Both the position numbers and the translations under genes were made by a program. Below, piece after piece: positions 1 through 8,948 of a stretch of DNA of 64,000 bases. The notes beneath the pieces are model-generated. The model did not search any database. It was not told the DNA's origin and saw only the letters and a list, made by a program, of their open reading frames with translations. Origin of the DNA: JAFKFH01 sp017307375 (GTDB lineage Bacteria; Pseudomonadota; Alphaproteobacteria; Ferrovibrionales; Ferrovibrionaceae). Within the stretch, counting starts at the first letter, position 1; every line of letters begins with the position of its first letter. The stretch covers positions 7,006,001-7,070,000 of the forward strand of contig OZ245874.1 of the NCBI GenBank assembly GCA_965229335.1, in the 5' to 3' direction.

Positions 1-728
1 GTCCCGAAGAAGCGATGGCGCTTCAGCGCGGCCTCGGCCCGCCGGCCCGACAGCGGCACCAGGTCGATCAGGCCCTGTTCGGCGAGATCGGCGACCGAGG
101 CGGCGGGAAACCCCGCGACCAGAAAGAAGGCATCGAGTTCGCCGCGCGTCAGCAGCACGATGGCCTCGCCGGGGTCGACCTCCATCGGCTTCAGCTGGTT
201 CAGCCGAACCCCGTAGGCGGGCAACAGGATCTCGGCATTGAGCCGCGTGCCCGAGCCGGGCTTGTCGATCGACACGCGCTTGCCGATCAGGTCGCGGATA
301 TCCTTGATCTGCGCGCCGCGGCGAGCGACCAGATGGATCGTCTCGGGGTAGAGATTGGCGATCACCCGCAGCGAGGGCATCGCCGCACGGCGGAAATAGC
401 TCTGCTCGCCATGGAAGGCCCAGTAGGAGATATCGGCCAGCGCCAGGCCCGAATCGACCTTGTCGGCGGCGATCGCCAGCACGTTGGCCACCGACCCCTC
501 GCTGGTCTGGGCGACCGCGACGAGGTTGGGCACGCCGCACGGCCCGCCCTTGTCGCAGGGCGGCGAGCCCGGCGGCGACGAAATCACGGTCGCCAGGGCC
601 GCCCCGACCGGGAAATAGGTCGAGGCCGCCGAGCCGGTGAGGATGCGGAAGAACCGCAGTTCATCGGCGGCCCGGGCGGGGAGGGTGGCGAGGATCAGGC
701 CGAGCAGGGCTAGGAAAACGGCGCGCAT
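1..728 (-). CDS. TAXI-family TRAP transporter solute-binding protein (3' end cut by window edge)
   Basis: About 242 N-terminal residues are visible and the reading frame runs off the left edge, so roughly the last quarter of a usual 320-residue protein is missing. The start ATG at 728 opens a Sec signal peptide (residues 1-20, ending LPARA, mature start ADELRFF). It is followed by the family pattern of an early ILTGSAASTYFPVGAALAT segment, a Cys pair (PPCDKGGPC), QTSEGSVANVLAI and the IRDLIGKRVSIDKPGSGT stretch. TAXI proteins are periplasmic receptors that deliver small organic acids to a fused DctQM permease. No permease gene lies on the visible side, so it would have to be beyond the left edge or absent. 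The family call is firm; the substrate is unknown. Confidence 0.85.
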   Translation of the reverse strand, partial: MRAVFLALLGLILATLPARAADELRFFRILTGSAASTYFPVGAALATVISSPPGSPPCDKGGPCGVPNLVAVAQTSEGSVANVLAIAADKVDSGLALADISYWAFHGEQSYFRRAAMPSLRVIANLYPETIHLVARRGAQIKDIRDLIGKRVSIDKPGSGTRLNAEILLPAYGVRLNQLKPMEVDPGEAIVLLTRGELDAFFLVAGFPAASVADLAEQGLIDLVPLSGRRAEAALKRHRFFG

Positions 729-787
729 GGCGCGACTATAACAAAGATCGGCGCGGCAGGCGCCCGCCGAGAAACGGGGAGAAGCCC

Positions 788-1156
788 ATGCCCAGCCGCG
801 AACGCGTCGAAGCCTTCATCGCCCGCGTCGTCTCCGGCGCCCATGACCTCGCGATCGAGGAATTCTACACGCCCGACGCCACGATGCAGGAGAACCAGAA
901 TCCGCCGCGCATCGGCCGCGATACCCTGGTGGCGCAGGAACGGGCGGTGATGGACCGCGCCAGCCGGATCGTCACCCATCCGGTCGAGACCTGGCTGATC
1001 GACGGCGACAAGGTGGTGATCAACTGGGTCTTCGAGTTCGAATTCCCCGACGGCCGCGGCTTTCGCATGGAGGAACTGGCGCTGCAGCGGTGGGAGGGCG
1101 ACCGGATCGCCGAGGAACGCTTCTTCTACGACCCGGGCCAGCGTGTCCTGAAATAA
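788..1156 (+). CDS. SnoaL-like / nuclear transport factor 2 family protein
   Basis: This 122-residue protein has the size and pattern of a single NTF2-like (cone-shaped alpha+beta) domain. It opens with a helix (MPSRERVEAFIARVVSG), then has EEFYTPDATMQENQNPP, a typical SnoaL segment lining the pocket, and ends with beta strands rich in aromatic residues (WVFEFEFPDGRGFRMEEL and RFFYDPGQ). A GGGGAGA ribosome binding site sits 6-9 nt before the ATG. It is divergent from the TAXI receptor and convergent with the SemiSWEET gene. Members range from isomerases to dehydratases and non-enzymatic binding proteins. Nothing in the sequence or neighbours fixes a substrate, so only the fold is called. Confidence 0.8.
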   Translation: MPSRERVEAFIARVVSGAHDLAIEEFYTPDATMQENQNPPRIGRDTLVAQERAVMDRASRIVTHPVETWLIDGDKVVINWVFEFEFPDGRGFRMEELALQRWEGDRIAEERFFYDPGQRVLK

Positions 1157-1160
1157 GGCG

Positions 1161-1421
1161 TCAGCGGCGCCGGAAGCGGATCTTGCCGACCACGATCGCC
1201 ATCGCCAGGCAGAAGGTCACGGCGTTCGACGCGATCACCGAGGGCGAGCCGAGCAGGATGCCGTAGACCAGCCACAGCGCCACGCCGCTGACGAAGGCCG
1301 AGAAGGTCGTCAGGTTGATGTCGTCGACGCGGCGGGTGCGCCAGACCTGGATCACCTGGGGCAGGAAGGCGAAGGTCGTCAGCACACCGGCGGCAAAGCC
1401 GAGGATCTCGATATCGTTCAA
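1161..1421 (-). CDS. SemiSWEET-family small sugar transporter
   Basis: A TTG at 1421 overlaps the TGA of the upstream HIT gene (TTGA, 4 nt). Starting there gives 86 residues, the usual SemiSWEET length, whereas the next start upstream would add a basic arginine-rich leader unlike the family. The protein is a triple-helix bundle: helix 1 FAAGVLTTFAFLPQVIQVWR carries the conserved PQ motif, helix 2 is around FVSGVALWLVYGILLG, and helix 3 is around NAVTFCLAMAIVVGKI. SemiSWEETs dimerise in the inner membrane and carry sugars by facilitated diffusion. The overlap implies translational coupling to the HIT gene. Substrate unknown. Confidence 0.85.
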   Translation of the reverse strand: MNDIEILGFAAGVLTTFAFLPQVIQVWRTRRVDDINLTTFSAFVSGVALWLVYGILLGSPSVIASNAVTFCLAMAIVVGKIRFRRR

Positions 1422-1822
1422 GCGCCGAACCCGCCGCGAAGGCGGGCGACCAGGTCGTCGCGTGCCGGCGGGGCGTAGCCCTCGGGCGCATCGACCGCCC
1501 AGACCGGCCTGGGCCATGCCGCGTCCCCGACTACCCGGGCAATGACGTGGACGTGCAGCTGCGCGACGACATTGCCGAAACTGGCCACGTTCAGCTTGTC
1601 GCAGGGAACCGTTTGCCGCACCACCCGGCTCGCCAGCGCGACCTCGTCGCTCAGCCGGTGCCGGTCGGCGTCGGTCATGTCGATCAGCTCGCGCAGGCCG
1701 GCGATGCGGGGCACCAGGACCAGCCAGGTCCAGGCACGACGGTCCATCAGCAGGACCTCGGACAGGCCGAGGGTGGCGACCGGCACGGTATCGGCGGCAA
1801 AACGGGGGTCGAGGACGAACAT
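1418..1822 (-). CDS. HIT domain nucleotide-binding protein
   Basis: A 134-residue single-domain HIT protein. The histidine triad appears as QLHVHVIAR (residues 91-99), which fits the HxHxx signature although the third His is replaced by Ile-Ala. Upstream is the usual LVLVPRIAGLRELIDM strand-helix region. This variant class (QLHVHVIAR) is common in alphaproteobacteria and is annotated as a HIT-family hydrolase of AMP- or diadenosine-type nucleotides. The stop overlaps the TTG start of the SemiSWEET gene, and the M48 protease gene ends 28 nt upstream, so the three are probably cotranscribed. Biochemical activity is inferred from family only. Confidence 0.85.
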   Translation of the reverse strand: MFVLDPRFAADTVPVATLGLSEVLLMDRRAWTWLVLVPRIAGLRELIDMTDADRHRLSDEVALASRVVRQTVPCDKLNVASFGNVVAQLHVHVIARVVGDAAWPRPVWAVDAPEGYAPPARDDLVARLRGGFGA

Positions 1823-1850
1823 GGGCTGAAGCTACAACGCCGGCCGCGCG

Positions 1851-3317
1851 CTATTCCACCACCAGTTTGACCCGCTGGTCGGGCTTGATGACATCGTTGG
1901 GTCCGATCGCGTTCAGCACGCGGAACCAGTCGAGCCGGTAGTCGGCCATCGCCATGCGGGCGGCAAACTTCTCGGCCGTGTCGCCGGCCACCGCCTTGAC
2001 GATCCTGATGCGCAACGGCTTCAGCGCGGCGGCCTCCTGCGGCGACAGGCGGCGGAACGACATCGCGGTCTGGCGGTACGGTTCGGCCATCGCCCGGGTC
2101 TGGGCCGGGGCCGAGATCATGGTGAAGCGGAAGATCTGGTCGGGTGCGACACGGATCGCGACCAGCCGCGCATCGGCCTGGCCGCCATCGGTATTGAGCC
2201 GGGTGGTGGCCGTCGCCGCGTCGAGGCCGTTGATGGTGATGCCCTGGACGTTCTGCAGCGACGCCTTGGCCGCCCAGATCCGCGTCAGGTAGTCCGCAGC
2301 CGAGGTCGCGGCAGCCAGCGCCTTGCGGTCGCCCTCGTTGTCGAACTGGATGCCGGCGCCGTTCGGGCCCTGCGCCGTTACCGCGTCGGTGCCGTTGTTC
2401 AGGCGGAATCCTTCCGGCACGGTGAAGGTGATCCGCATGCCGGGATGCGAGAAGGTGCGGCCGCGCACGAAGCCCTGCGAGGGATCGTCGCCGTAGACCA
2501 TGCCGTCGATGCGGTCGAGGAAGATGTCGCGCCGATAGATCGGCTCGGCCCCCTCCGCGCCGGCCTCCTTGATCGCCCGTTCGACGCGATCCGCGGTGCG
2601 CGGGTGCGTCGCCATGAAGTCGGTCCGCCGCTCGGCCCCCTCCTTGCCGGCGATGCGATTTTCCAGCGCGGCATAGGAGTTCAGCGAGGCCAGGAAGTGG
2701 GCCTGGGCCTGCGGCGCATAGCCGGCGCGGGTCAGGAGCTGGATGCCGATAAGGTCGGCCTGATACTCCTGGTCGCGCGAGTATTTCTGCAGATAGAGCG
2801 CGCCCCCGGCCTGGGCGAGCTGGCTGGCCAGCGAGTTCTGCAGCAACAGGTCGAGGGCCGCGACGCCGAGCTGCGCCATCACCCCGCGGCTGTAGCGCTG
2901 GGCGGTGTGGCGGGCGGTGACGTGGCCGATCTCGTGGCCGATGACGCCGGCCAGTTCTGCCTCGTTGTTGGCCAGGGCGAGCAGGCCGCGGGTGAAGTAG
3001 ATGTAGCCCCCAGGCAGGGCGAAGGCGTTGACGACCGGCGAATTGAGCAGCGTCACCCGGAACTGGGCGTTCGGGGTGTCCGAGACACGGACCATCCGGC
3101 CGGCAACTTCGGCCACATAGCCGCCGAGCGCCGGATCGTCATAGGCGCCGCCGTATTCGGCCAGGATCTTGGGGTGTTCCTCGGCCCCGATCTGCTTTTC
3201 CTGTTCCGGCGACATCAGGCTGAAGCCCTGCGCGGTCGCAGGCGACGGACAGCCGGCGAAGAGGGCGAGCACGGCGCAGCCCGCCACCACGACTTTCCAG
3301 ATAGGGGACATCGTCAT
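1851..3317 (-). CDS. M48 family zinc metalloprotease lipoprotein (BepA/LoiP-like)
   Basis: The chosen ATG at 3317 has a GGGAG ribosome binding site and gives 488 residues. Residues 1-23 form a lipoprotein signal ending in LFAGC (Cys23), so the protein is probably tethered to a membrane facing the periplasm. The zinc site is HEIGH at residues 128-132, followed by the M48 third ligand region YQADLIGIQLL. A long C-terminal half ends with a LysM-like stretch (KAVAGDTAEKFAARM...VIKPDQRVKLVVE) that may bind peptidoglycan. Related proteins (BepA) do quality control of outer-membrane assembly. A longer in-frame extension upstream of 3317 is arginine-rich and has no signal features, so it was rejected. 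Confidence 0.93.
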   Translation of the reverse strand: MTMSPIWKVVVAGCAVLALFAGCPSPATAQGFSLMSPEQEKQIGAEEHPKILAEYGGAYDDPALGGYVAEVAGRMVRVSDTPNAQFRVTLLNSPVVNAFALPGGYIYFTRGLLALANNEAELAGVIGHEIGHVTARHTAQRYSRGVMAQLGVAALDLLLQNSLASQLAQAGGALYLQKYSRDQEYQADLIGIQLLTRAGYAPQAQAHFLASLNSYAALENRIAGKEGAERRTDFMATHPRTADRVERAIKEAGAEGAEPIYRRDIFLDRIDGMVYGDDPSQGFVRGRTFSHPGMRITFTVPEGFRLNNGTDAVTAQGPNGAGIQFDNEGDRKALAAATSAADYLTRIWAAKASLQNVQGITINGLDAATATTRLNTDGGQADARLVAIRVAPDQIFRFTMISAPAQTRAMAEPYRQTAMSFRRLSPQEAAALKPLRIRIVKAVAGDTAEKFAARMAMADYRLDWFRVLNAIGPNDVIKPDQRVKLVVE

Positions 3318-3384
3318 CTGCCGCTCCCGAGGGTGTTCCGCCCACTCAATTAGGCGATGACAGCAGAATTGACGAGAGGGCGAA

Positions 3385-3699
3385 TCAGTTGCGCGGCCGG
3401 CGGCGACCGGGCGCGCGGCGCGCCTCCATCGGCGCCAGCGCCTGGGCGATGCCGGAGCGGACATCCTCGGCCACCGACGAGACGGCGGCACCCAGCAGGA
3501 ACGAGGTATCGCGGCGGGTACGGCGCAACAGGCGGGCGGATTCGTCGAGCAGGGCGGCGCCGCGGCTGTCGGCCGGCCGCGCGGTCAGGTCGACCAGCCG
3601 GGCCTGCAGGTCGCGCAACCGCTCCAGCGCGGTCGCGGCAACCTCGACTGCATCACCTTTCGCCGACTTCTTCGTCCCGACCCGGCGCTTAGCCATCAT
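3385..3699 (-). CDS. Small hypothetical protein with basic N-terminus and amphipathic helices
   Basis: A 104-residue frame with a GGGAG ribosome binding site 5-9 nt before tandem ATGs (3699 and 3696). The N-terminus is lysine-rich (AKRRVGTKKSAKGD), the middle is heptad-like and helical (ALERLRDLQARLVDLTARPADS, RRTRRDTSFLLGAAVSSVAEDV), and the C-terminus is Arg/Pro-rich. I recognise no named domain. The helical middle is reminiscent of phasin-like or coiled-coil adaptor proteins, but that is only a resemblance. It lies 67 nt upstream of the M48 lipoprotein on the same strand and could be the first gene of that transcript. It is real if its ribosome binding site is trusted. Confidence 0.5.
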   Translation of the reverse strand: MMAKRRVGTKKSAKGDAVEVAATALERLRDLQARLVDLTARPADSRGAALLDESARLLRRTRRDTSFLLGAAVSSVAEDVRSGIAQALAPMEARRAPGRRRPRN

Positions 3700-3798
3700 C
3701 GAACTCCCACCTGCCGGGGACCTGGTATGCCAACCCCCGGCCTTCCGGGGCCATGATCACCGCCCCGATCCTGTCCAGGCAAGCAGAAAAATGCCCGC

Positions 3799-3814
3799 TG
3801 TGACAACTATCACA
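3799..3814. promoter_or_regulatory. CRP/FNR-superfamily-like palindrome TGTGA-N6-TCACA
   Basis: The sequence is a perfect inverted repeat TGTGA-CAACTA-TCACA, the textbook consensus for CRP-type regulators. It sits in the AT-rich part of the gap, about 130 nt upstream of the rplU promoter and about 100 nt upstream of the leftward small gene. Which direction it controls is not clear from position alone. Confidence 0.5.
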
Positions 3815-3937
3815 TTGATAATAAACGAGTTTTTGCGAGTTTTAGGAATTTTCCCGACAAAACCCCATCAATCATGCCGCAGATGCGCGGGAAATACCAC
3901 GTACCGCGGATTTCCAGGCCCGGCCGGCAAGATGTCG

Positions 3938-3965
3938 TTGACTCCAGGGCGGCGCTGGCTATAGT
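3938..3965 (+). promoter_or_regulatory. Predicted sigma70-type promoter of the rplU operon
   Basis: TTGACT (3938-3943), a 16-nt spacer and TATAGT (3960-3965) match the housekeeping consensus at 5 of 6 positions each. The predicted start near 3972 leaves a leader of about 74 nt before rplU. Confidence 0.65.
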
Positions 3966-4045
3966 GCCGCCCTTCATACGGAGACGGTGGGCGCCGGGCT
4001 CTGCCAACAAGAATGCGCCCCTGACACACAAACGAAGAGAGTGCC

Positions 4046-4357
4046 ATGTTCGCAGTGATCAAGACCGGCGGCAAGCAGTACAAGGTCGCCAAGGATGACG
4101 TGCTCGAAGTCGAGCGCCTGGACGGCGAAGCCGGTGCCAAGGTGACCTTCGAGGTTCTCGCGGTCGGCGAAGGCGCCGCCGTGACGTTCGGCTCCCCCGT
4201 CGTGGCGGGCGCCTCGGTCGAGGCCGAGATCGTCGCCCAGACCCGCGGCCCGAAGCTGATCGTCTTCAAGAAGCGTCGTCGCCAGAATTCGCGCCGCAAG
4301 AACGGCCATCGCCAGGACCTGACCCAGATCCGCGTCACCGCGATCGCGGCCGCCTGA
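4046..4357 (+). CDS. rplU: 50S ribosomal protein bL21
   Basis: This 103-residue protein starts with the bL21 signature MFAVIKTGGKQYKVAKDD and has the conserved KKRRRQNSRRKNGHRQ RNA-binding loop near residues 75-90, ending QIRVTAI. It binds 23S rRNA in the large subunit next to bL20. It is first in the conserved order rplU-rpmA-obgE, behind the promoter at 3938-3965, and an AAGAGAG ribosome binding site precedes the ATG. The gene is complete and of normal length. Confidence 0.99.
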   Translation: MFAVIKTGGKQYKVAKDDVLEVERLDGEAGAKVTFEVLAVGEGAAVTFGSPVVAGASVEAEIVAQTRGPKLIVFKKRRRQNSRRKNGHRQDLTQIRVTAIAAA

Positions 4358-4387
4358 TCACCAGTTAGAGATTGAGGAGCATCCCCC

Positions 4388-4648
4388 ATGGCTCATAAGA
4401 AAGCAGGCGGCTCGTCCCGCAACGGTCGCGACTCCGCCGGCAAGCGCCTCGGCGTCAAGAAGTTCGGCGGCCAGGCCGTCGTCGCCGGCAACATCATCGT
4501 TCGCCAGCGCGGCACCAAGATGCATCCGGGCAACAATGTCGGCCTCGGCCGCGACCACACGCTGTTCGCGCTGGCCCCGGGCTCGGTCAAGTTCCATGTC
4601 GGCAAGCTCGGCCGCACCTATGTCTCGGTGCTCCCGGCGGAGGCGTAA
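4388..4648 (+). CDS. rpmA: 50S ribosomal protein bL27
   Basis: An 86-residue bL27 with the family opening MAHKKAGGSSRNGRDSAGKR, the GVKKFGGQAVVAGNIIVRQRGTK core and the NVGLGRDHTLFAL motif. The N-terminus lacks the Firmicutes-type cleavable extension, as expected in proteobacteria. It reaches toward the peptidyl-transferase centre. The gap to rplU is 30 nt and contains a GAGGAG ribosome binding site. A strong intrinsic terminator begins 37 nt after the stop. Confidence 0.99.
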   Translation: MAHKKAGGSSRNGRDSAGKRLGVKKFGGQAVVAGNIIVRQRGTKMHPGNNVGLGRDHTLFALAPGSVKFHVGKLGRTYVSVLPAEA

Positions 4649-4685
4649 TCCCTACGCGCCTTCCCTAGACCTGAACGGTTTCGAC

Positions 4686-4720
4686 AAAAAGGGGATTGGC
4701 GCCAAGCCGATCCCCTTTTT
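4686..4720 (+). terminator. Intrinsic terminator between rpmA and obgE
   Basis: A 15-bp stem with one G-T wobble (4686-4700 with 4706-4720), a 5-nt loop GCCAA, an A5 start and a T5 end. Because the stem begins with A5 and ends with T5, it could stop transcription in either direction. obgE begins only 15 nt after it, so the hairpin would attenuate the downstream genes. Confidence 0.85.
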
Positions 4721-4735
4721 CGTTGCGGTGTTCAG

Positions 4736-5794
4736 ATGAAATTCCTCGACCAGGCCAAGATCTACGTTTCGAGCGGCCATGGCGGCGCCGGGTCGGTCTC
4801 GATGCGCCGTGAAAAGTTCATCGAGTTCGGCGGTCCCGACGGCGGCGACGGCGGGCGCGGCGGCGATATCGTCGTCGAATGCGTCGATGGCCTGAACACG
4901 CTGATCGACTATCGCTACCAGCAGCATTTCCGGGCCAAGCGCGGCGGCCACGGCATGGGCCGCAACCGCACCGGCGCGGCCGCCGAGGCGATCGTGCTGC
5001 GGGTGCCGGTCGGCACCCAGATCTTCGACGACGACCAGGAAACCCTGCTCGCCGACTTCACCAAGGTCGGCCAGCGCGTCGTCCTGCTGAAGGGCGGCGA
5101 CGGCGGCCGCGGCAATGCCCAGTTCAAGACCTCGACCAACCAGGCCCCGCGCCGGGCCGAGCCGGGCTGGCCCGGCCAGGAACGCTGGATCTGGCTCAGG
5201 CTCAAGCTGATCGCCGATGCCGGGCTGGTCGGCCTGCCCAATGCCGGCAAATCGACCTTCCTGTCGCGCGTCACCTCGGCCAAGCCCAAGGTCGCGGACT
5301 ATCCGTTCACCACGCTGCACCCGCAGCTCGGCGTCGTGCGTGCCGGCCAGTCGGAATTCGTGCTCGCCGACCTGCCCGGGCTGATCGAGGGCGCGCACGA
5401 GGGGGCGGGCCTGGGCCATCGCTTCCTCGGCCATGTCGAGCGCTGCAACGTCATCCTGCATCTGATCGACGGCACCTGCGACAGCCCGACCAAGGCCTGG
5501 CGCACGATCCGGCGCGAGCTGGAGGAATATGGCGGCGGTCTGGCCGACAAGCCCGAGATCATCGGGCTGAACAAGATCGACGCGCTGGAGCCGGCGGCGG
5601 TCAAGCGCCGGGTCGCGGCGCTGGCCAAGGCGTCGGGGGCCACCGTGCTGCCGCTGTCGGGCGCGACCGGCGCCGGCATCGAGCAGATCCTCTACGCCCT
5701 GCTGAAGCCGATCGAGGAGCGCCGCGCCGCCGAAAGCGAGGCGGCGCGGACCGACCGCATCGTCGAGACCGGCAGCGACGGGTGGAAACCGTGA
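4736..5794 (+). CDS. obgE: GTPase ObgE/CgtA
   Basis: A 352-residue Obg GTPase. The N-terminal glycine-rich Obg fold runs to about residue 160 (MKFLDQAKIYVSSGHGGAG, GGDGGRGGDI). The G domain then shows G1 GLPNAGKST (about 167-175), the switch region with TTLHPQLGVV, G3 DLPGLIEGAHEG and G4 NKID. The C-terminal Obg tail is short. It is a ribosome-associated essential GTPase for 50S assembly and stress control. The start has no clear ribosome binding site and lies 15 nt after the rpmA terminator. Its TGA overlaps the GTG of proB (GTGA), so translation of the two is coupled. Confidence 0.98.
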   Translation: MKFLDQAKIYVSSGHGGAGSVSMRREKFIEFGGPDGGDGGRGGDIVVECVDGLNTLIDYRYQQHFRAKRGGHGMGRNRTGAAAEAIVLRVPVGTQIFDDDQETLLADFTKVGQRVVLLKGGDGGRGNAQFKTSTNQAPRRAEPGWPGQERWIWLRLKLIADAGLVGLPNAGKSTFLSRVTSAKPKVADYPFTTLHPQLGVVRAGQSEFVLADLPGLIEGAHEGAGLGHRFLGHVERCNVILHLIDGTCDSPTKAWRTIRRELEEYGGGLADKPEIIGLNKIDALEPAAVKRRVAALAKASGATVLPLSGATGAGIEQILYALLKPIEERRAAESEAARTDRIVETGSDGWKP

Positions 5795-6906
5795 GCGACC
5801 ATCTGCGCAACGCCCGCCGGGTCGTCGTCAAGATCGGGTCGGCCCTGCTGGTCGACGGCGCCACCGGCCGGCTGCGCCGCGCCTGGCTCGAAGCCATCGC
5901 CGAGGACGTGGCGATGATGAAAGCGCGCGGCCAGGACGTGCTGCTGGTCTCGTCGGGGGCGATCGCGCTGGGCCGCCGTGTCCTCAAGCTGAAGGACGGC
6001 GCGCTGAAGCTCGAGGAAAGCCAGGCCGCCGCGGCGGCCGGCCAGATCCGGCTGGCCCATGCCTACCAGGAAATTCTCGCCCGGCACGAGATCGAGGTCG
6101 CGCAGATCCTGCTGACGCTCGGCGATACCGAGGGCCGTCGGCAGTATCTGAATGCCCGCTCGACCTTGTCGACGCTGCTCGACCTCGGCGCCGTGCCGGT
6201 GATCAACGAAAACGACACGGTCGCCACCGCCGAGATCCGGTTCGGCGACAACGATCGGCTGGCGGCGCGCGTGGCCCAGATGGTGTCGGCCGACTGCCTC
6301 GTGCTGCTCTCCGACATCGACGGCCTCTATACCGCCGATCCCGGCACCGATCCGAATGCGCAATTCATCCCGGAAGTCGCCGCGCTGACGCCCGAGATCG
6401 AGGCGATGGGCGGCGAGTCGCGCTCCGGTTTCGGCCGCGGCGGCATGATCACCAAGCTGGCCGCGGCCCGCATCGCCACGGCGGCTGGCTGTCGCATGGT
6501 CATCGCCTCGGGCAAGCAGATGCGGCCCGTGCAGGCGATCGAACAGGGTTGCCGGGCGACCTGGTTCCTGACCCCGGAAAGCCCGCGAGCCGCCCGCAAG
6601 GCCTGGATCGCCGGCTCGTTGAAGACACGCGGCACGGTCACCGTCGATCACGGCGCCGCCCGTGCGCTGCTGCAGGGCCGGTCGCTGCTGCCGGCCGGCG
6701 TCGTGGCGGTCGAGGGCCGCTTCGAGCGCGGCGACGCCGTCATCGTCGCCGACAAGGACGGGCATGAACTCGGCCGTGGGCTGATCGCCTATTCCGACGA
6801 GGATGCGCGGCGGCTGATCGGCCACAAATCGGTCGAGATCGCCGACGTCCTCGGCTATCGCGGCCGGGACGAGATGATCCACCGCGACGATCTGGCGCTG
6901 CGCTAG
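5791..6906 (+). CDS. proB: Glutamate 5-kinase
   Basis: The GTG at 5791 overlaps the obgE stop and gives 371 residues, the normal size. The amino-acid kinase domain has VVVKIGSALLV, the substrate loop LLVSSGAIALG, NENDTV and FGDNDRLAARVA, then the ATP-site motif SDIDGLYTADP. A C-terminal PUA domain (from about residue 275, KTRGTVTVDHGAARAL) is present as in E. coli. It phosphorylates glutamate in the first step of proline synthesis and is normally feedback-inhibited by proline. proA follows after 46 nt, completing the gamma-glutamyl phosphate pathway. Confidence 0.98.
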   Translation: MSDHLRNARRVVVKIGSALLVDGATGRLRRAWLEAIAEDVAMMKARGQDVLLVSSGAIALGRRVLKLKDGALKLEESQAAAAAGQIRLAHAYQEILARHEIEVAQILLTLGDTEGRRQYLNARSTLSTLLDLGAVPVINENDTVATAEIRFGDNDRLAARVAQMVSADCLVLLSDIDGLYTADPGTDPNAQFIPEVAALTPEIEAMGGESRSGFGRGGMITKLAAARIATAAGCRMVIASGKQMRPVQAIEQGCRATWFLTPESPRAARKAWIAGSLKTRGTVTVDHGAARALLQGRSLLPAGVVAVEGRFERGDAVIVADKDGHELGRGLIAYSDEDARRLIGHKSVEIADVLGYRGRDEMIHRDDLALR

Positions 6907-6952
6907 GGCTTGCGTTAGCGTCCTTTTCCATCGAACGCCCCGGGGTACCGCC

Positions 6953-8242
<1,290 letters not shown>

Positions 8243-8252
8243 TGGCCCCTCC

Positions 8253-8948
8253 TTGAGATCCCTGCCTCATCACGGCCGGCTGCGGCTGAAGGTCGGCCTG
8301 CTGGGCGGGTCGTTCAACCCGGCCCATGCCGGCCATCGCCACATCAGCCTGGAAGCCCGGCGCCGGCTGGGCCTCGATCAGGTCTGGTGGCTGGTCAGCC
8401 CGCAGAACCCGCTGAAGCCGCGCGCCGGCATGGCGCCGCTGGCCGAACGGCTTTCGACCGCCCGCCTCGTCGCCCGCCACCCCGCCATCGTGCCGACCGA
8501 CATCGAACGCGACCTCGGCACGCGCTTCACCGTCGATACCCTGGCCGCGCTGCGCCGCCGCTTCCCGCTGGTCCGCTTCGTCTGGCTGATGGGCGCCGAC
8601 AACCTGGTGCAGATCGGCCGCTGGAAACGCTGGCAGCGGCTGTTCGAGGGTACGGCAATTGCGGTGTTCGACCGCCCGCGCTATGCTGGCGCCGCGCTGG
8701 CGAGCATGGCGGCGCAGCGGTTTCGCGCGCGTCGTCGCCCCGAGACGAGCAGTCGGCGTCTGTGCGAGACGAGGCCGCCCGCCTGGATATTCATCCGCGC
8801 CCCGCTTCATCCCGCATCGGCGACGGCGATCCGCGAGAAGACCGCGCGGGCCAGACGGCTGCTCGAGCGTGGCGCCCACGACCGGTCGACGGTCATGGAA
8901 CGCCTGGTTGAGAGTGGACGTCCGGAACAGAAGGAAACAGGACCATAG
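8253..8948 (+). CDS. nadD: Nicotinate-nucleotide adenylyltransferase
   Basis: The family motif GGSFNPAHAGHRHI lies about 17 residues after a TTG at 8253, the only plausible start after the proA stop, giving 231 residues. Other markers are WWLVSPQNPLKP, the FVWLMGADNLVQ segment and the C-terminal SATAIREK (the ISSTxIR motif). It adenylates nicotinate mononucleotide on the way to NAD. It is 10 nt from proA and overlaps the next gene at ATAG, so the operon continues. The segment of residues 145-180 is arginine-rich and less conserved. Confidence 0.95.
   Translation: MRSLPHHGRLRLKVGLLGGSFNPAHAGHRHISLEARRRLGLDQVWWLVSPQNPLKPRAGMAPLAERLSTARLVARHPAIVPTDIERDLGTRFTVDTLAALRRRFPLVRFVWLMGADNLVQIGRWKRWQRLFEGTAIAVFDRPRYAGAALASMAAQRFRARRRPETSSRRLCETRPPAWIFIRAPLHPASATAIREKTARARRLLERGAHDRSTVMERLVESGRPEQKETGP

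Larger units (their letters stand above)
3700..4045. other. 346-nt intergenic control region upstream of rplU
   Basis: No gene is seen here. The stretch 3787-3870 is clearly AT-rich against a GC-rich background and contains a perfect CRP-type palindrome (3799-3814) followed by short repeats of GAGTTTT (near 3827 and 3837). A sigma70-like promoter lies at 3938-3965. The left part (3700-3790) is GC-rich and featureless and would be the leader of the leftward small gene. Confidence 0.6.

Noticed and set aside
4879..6906. 675-codon frame fusing part of obgE with proB
   Set aside because: The first half is the obgE gene read in another frame; proB starts at the GTG at 5791, which gives a normal-length protein.
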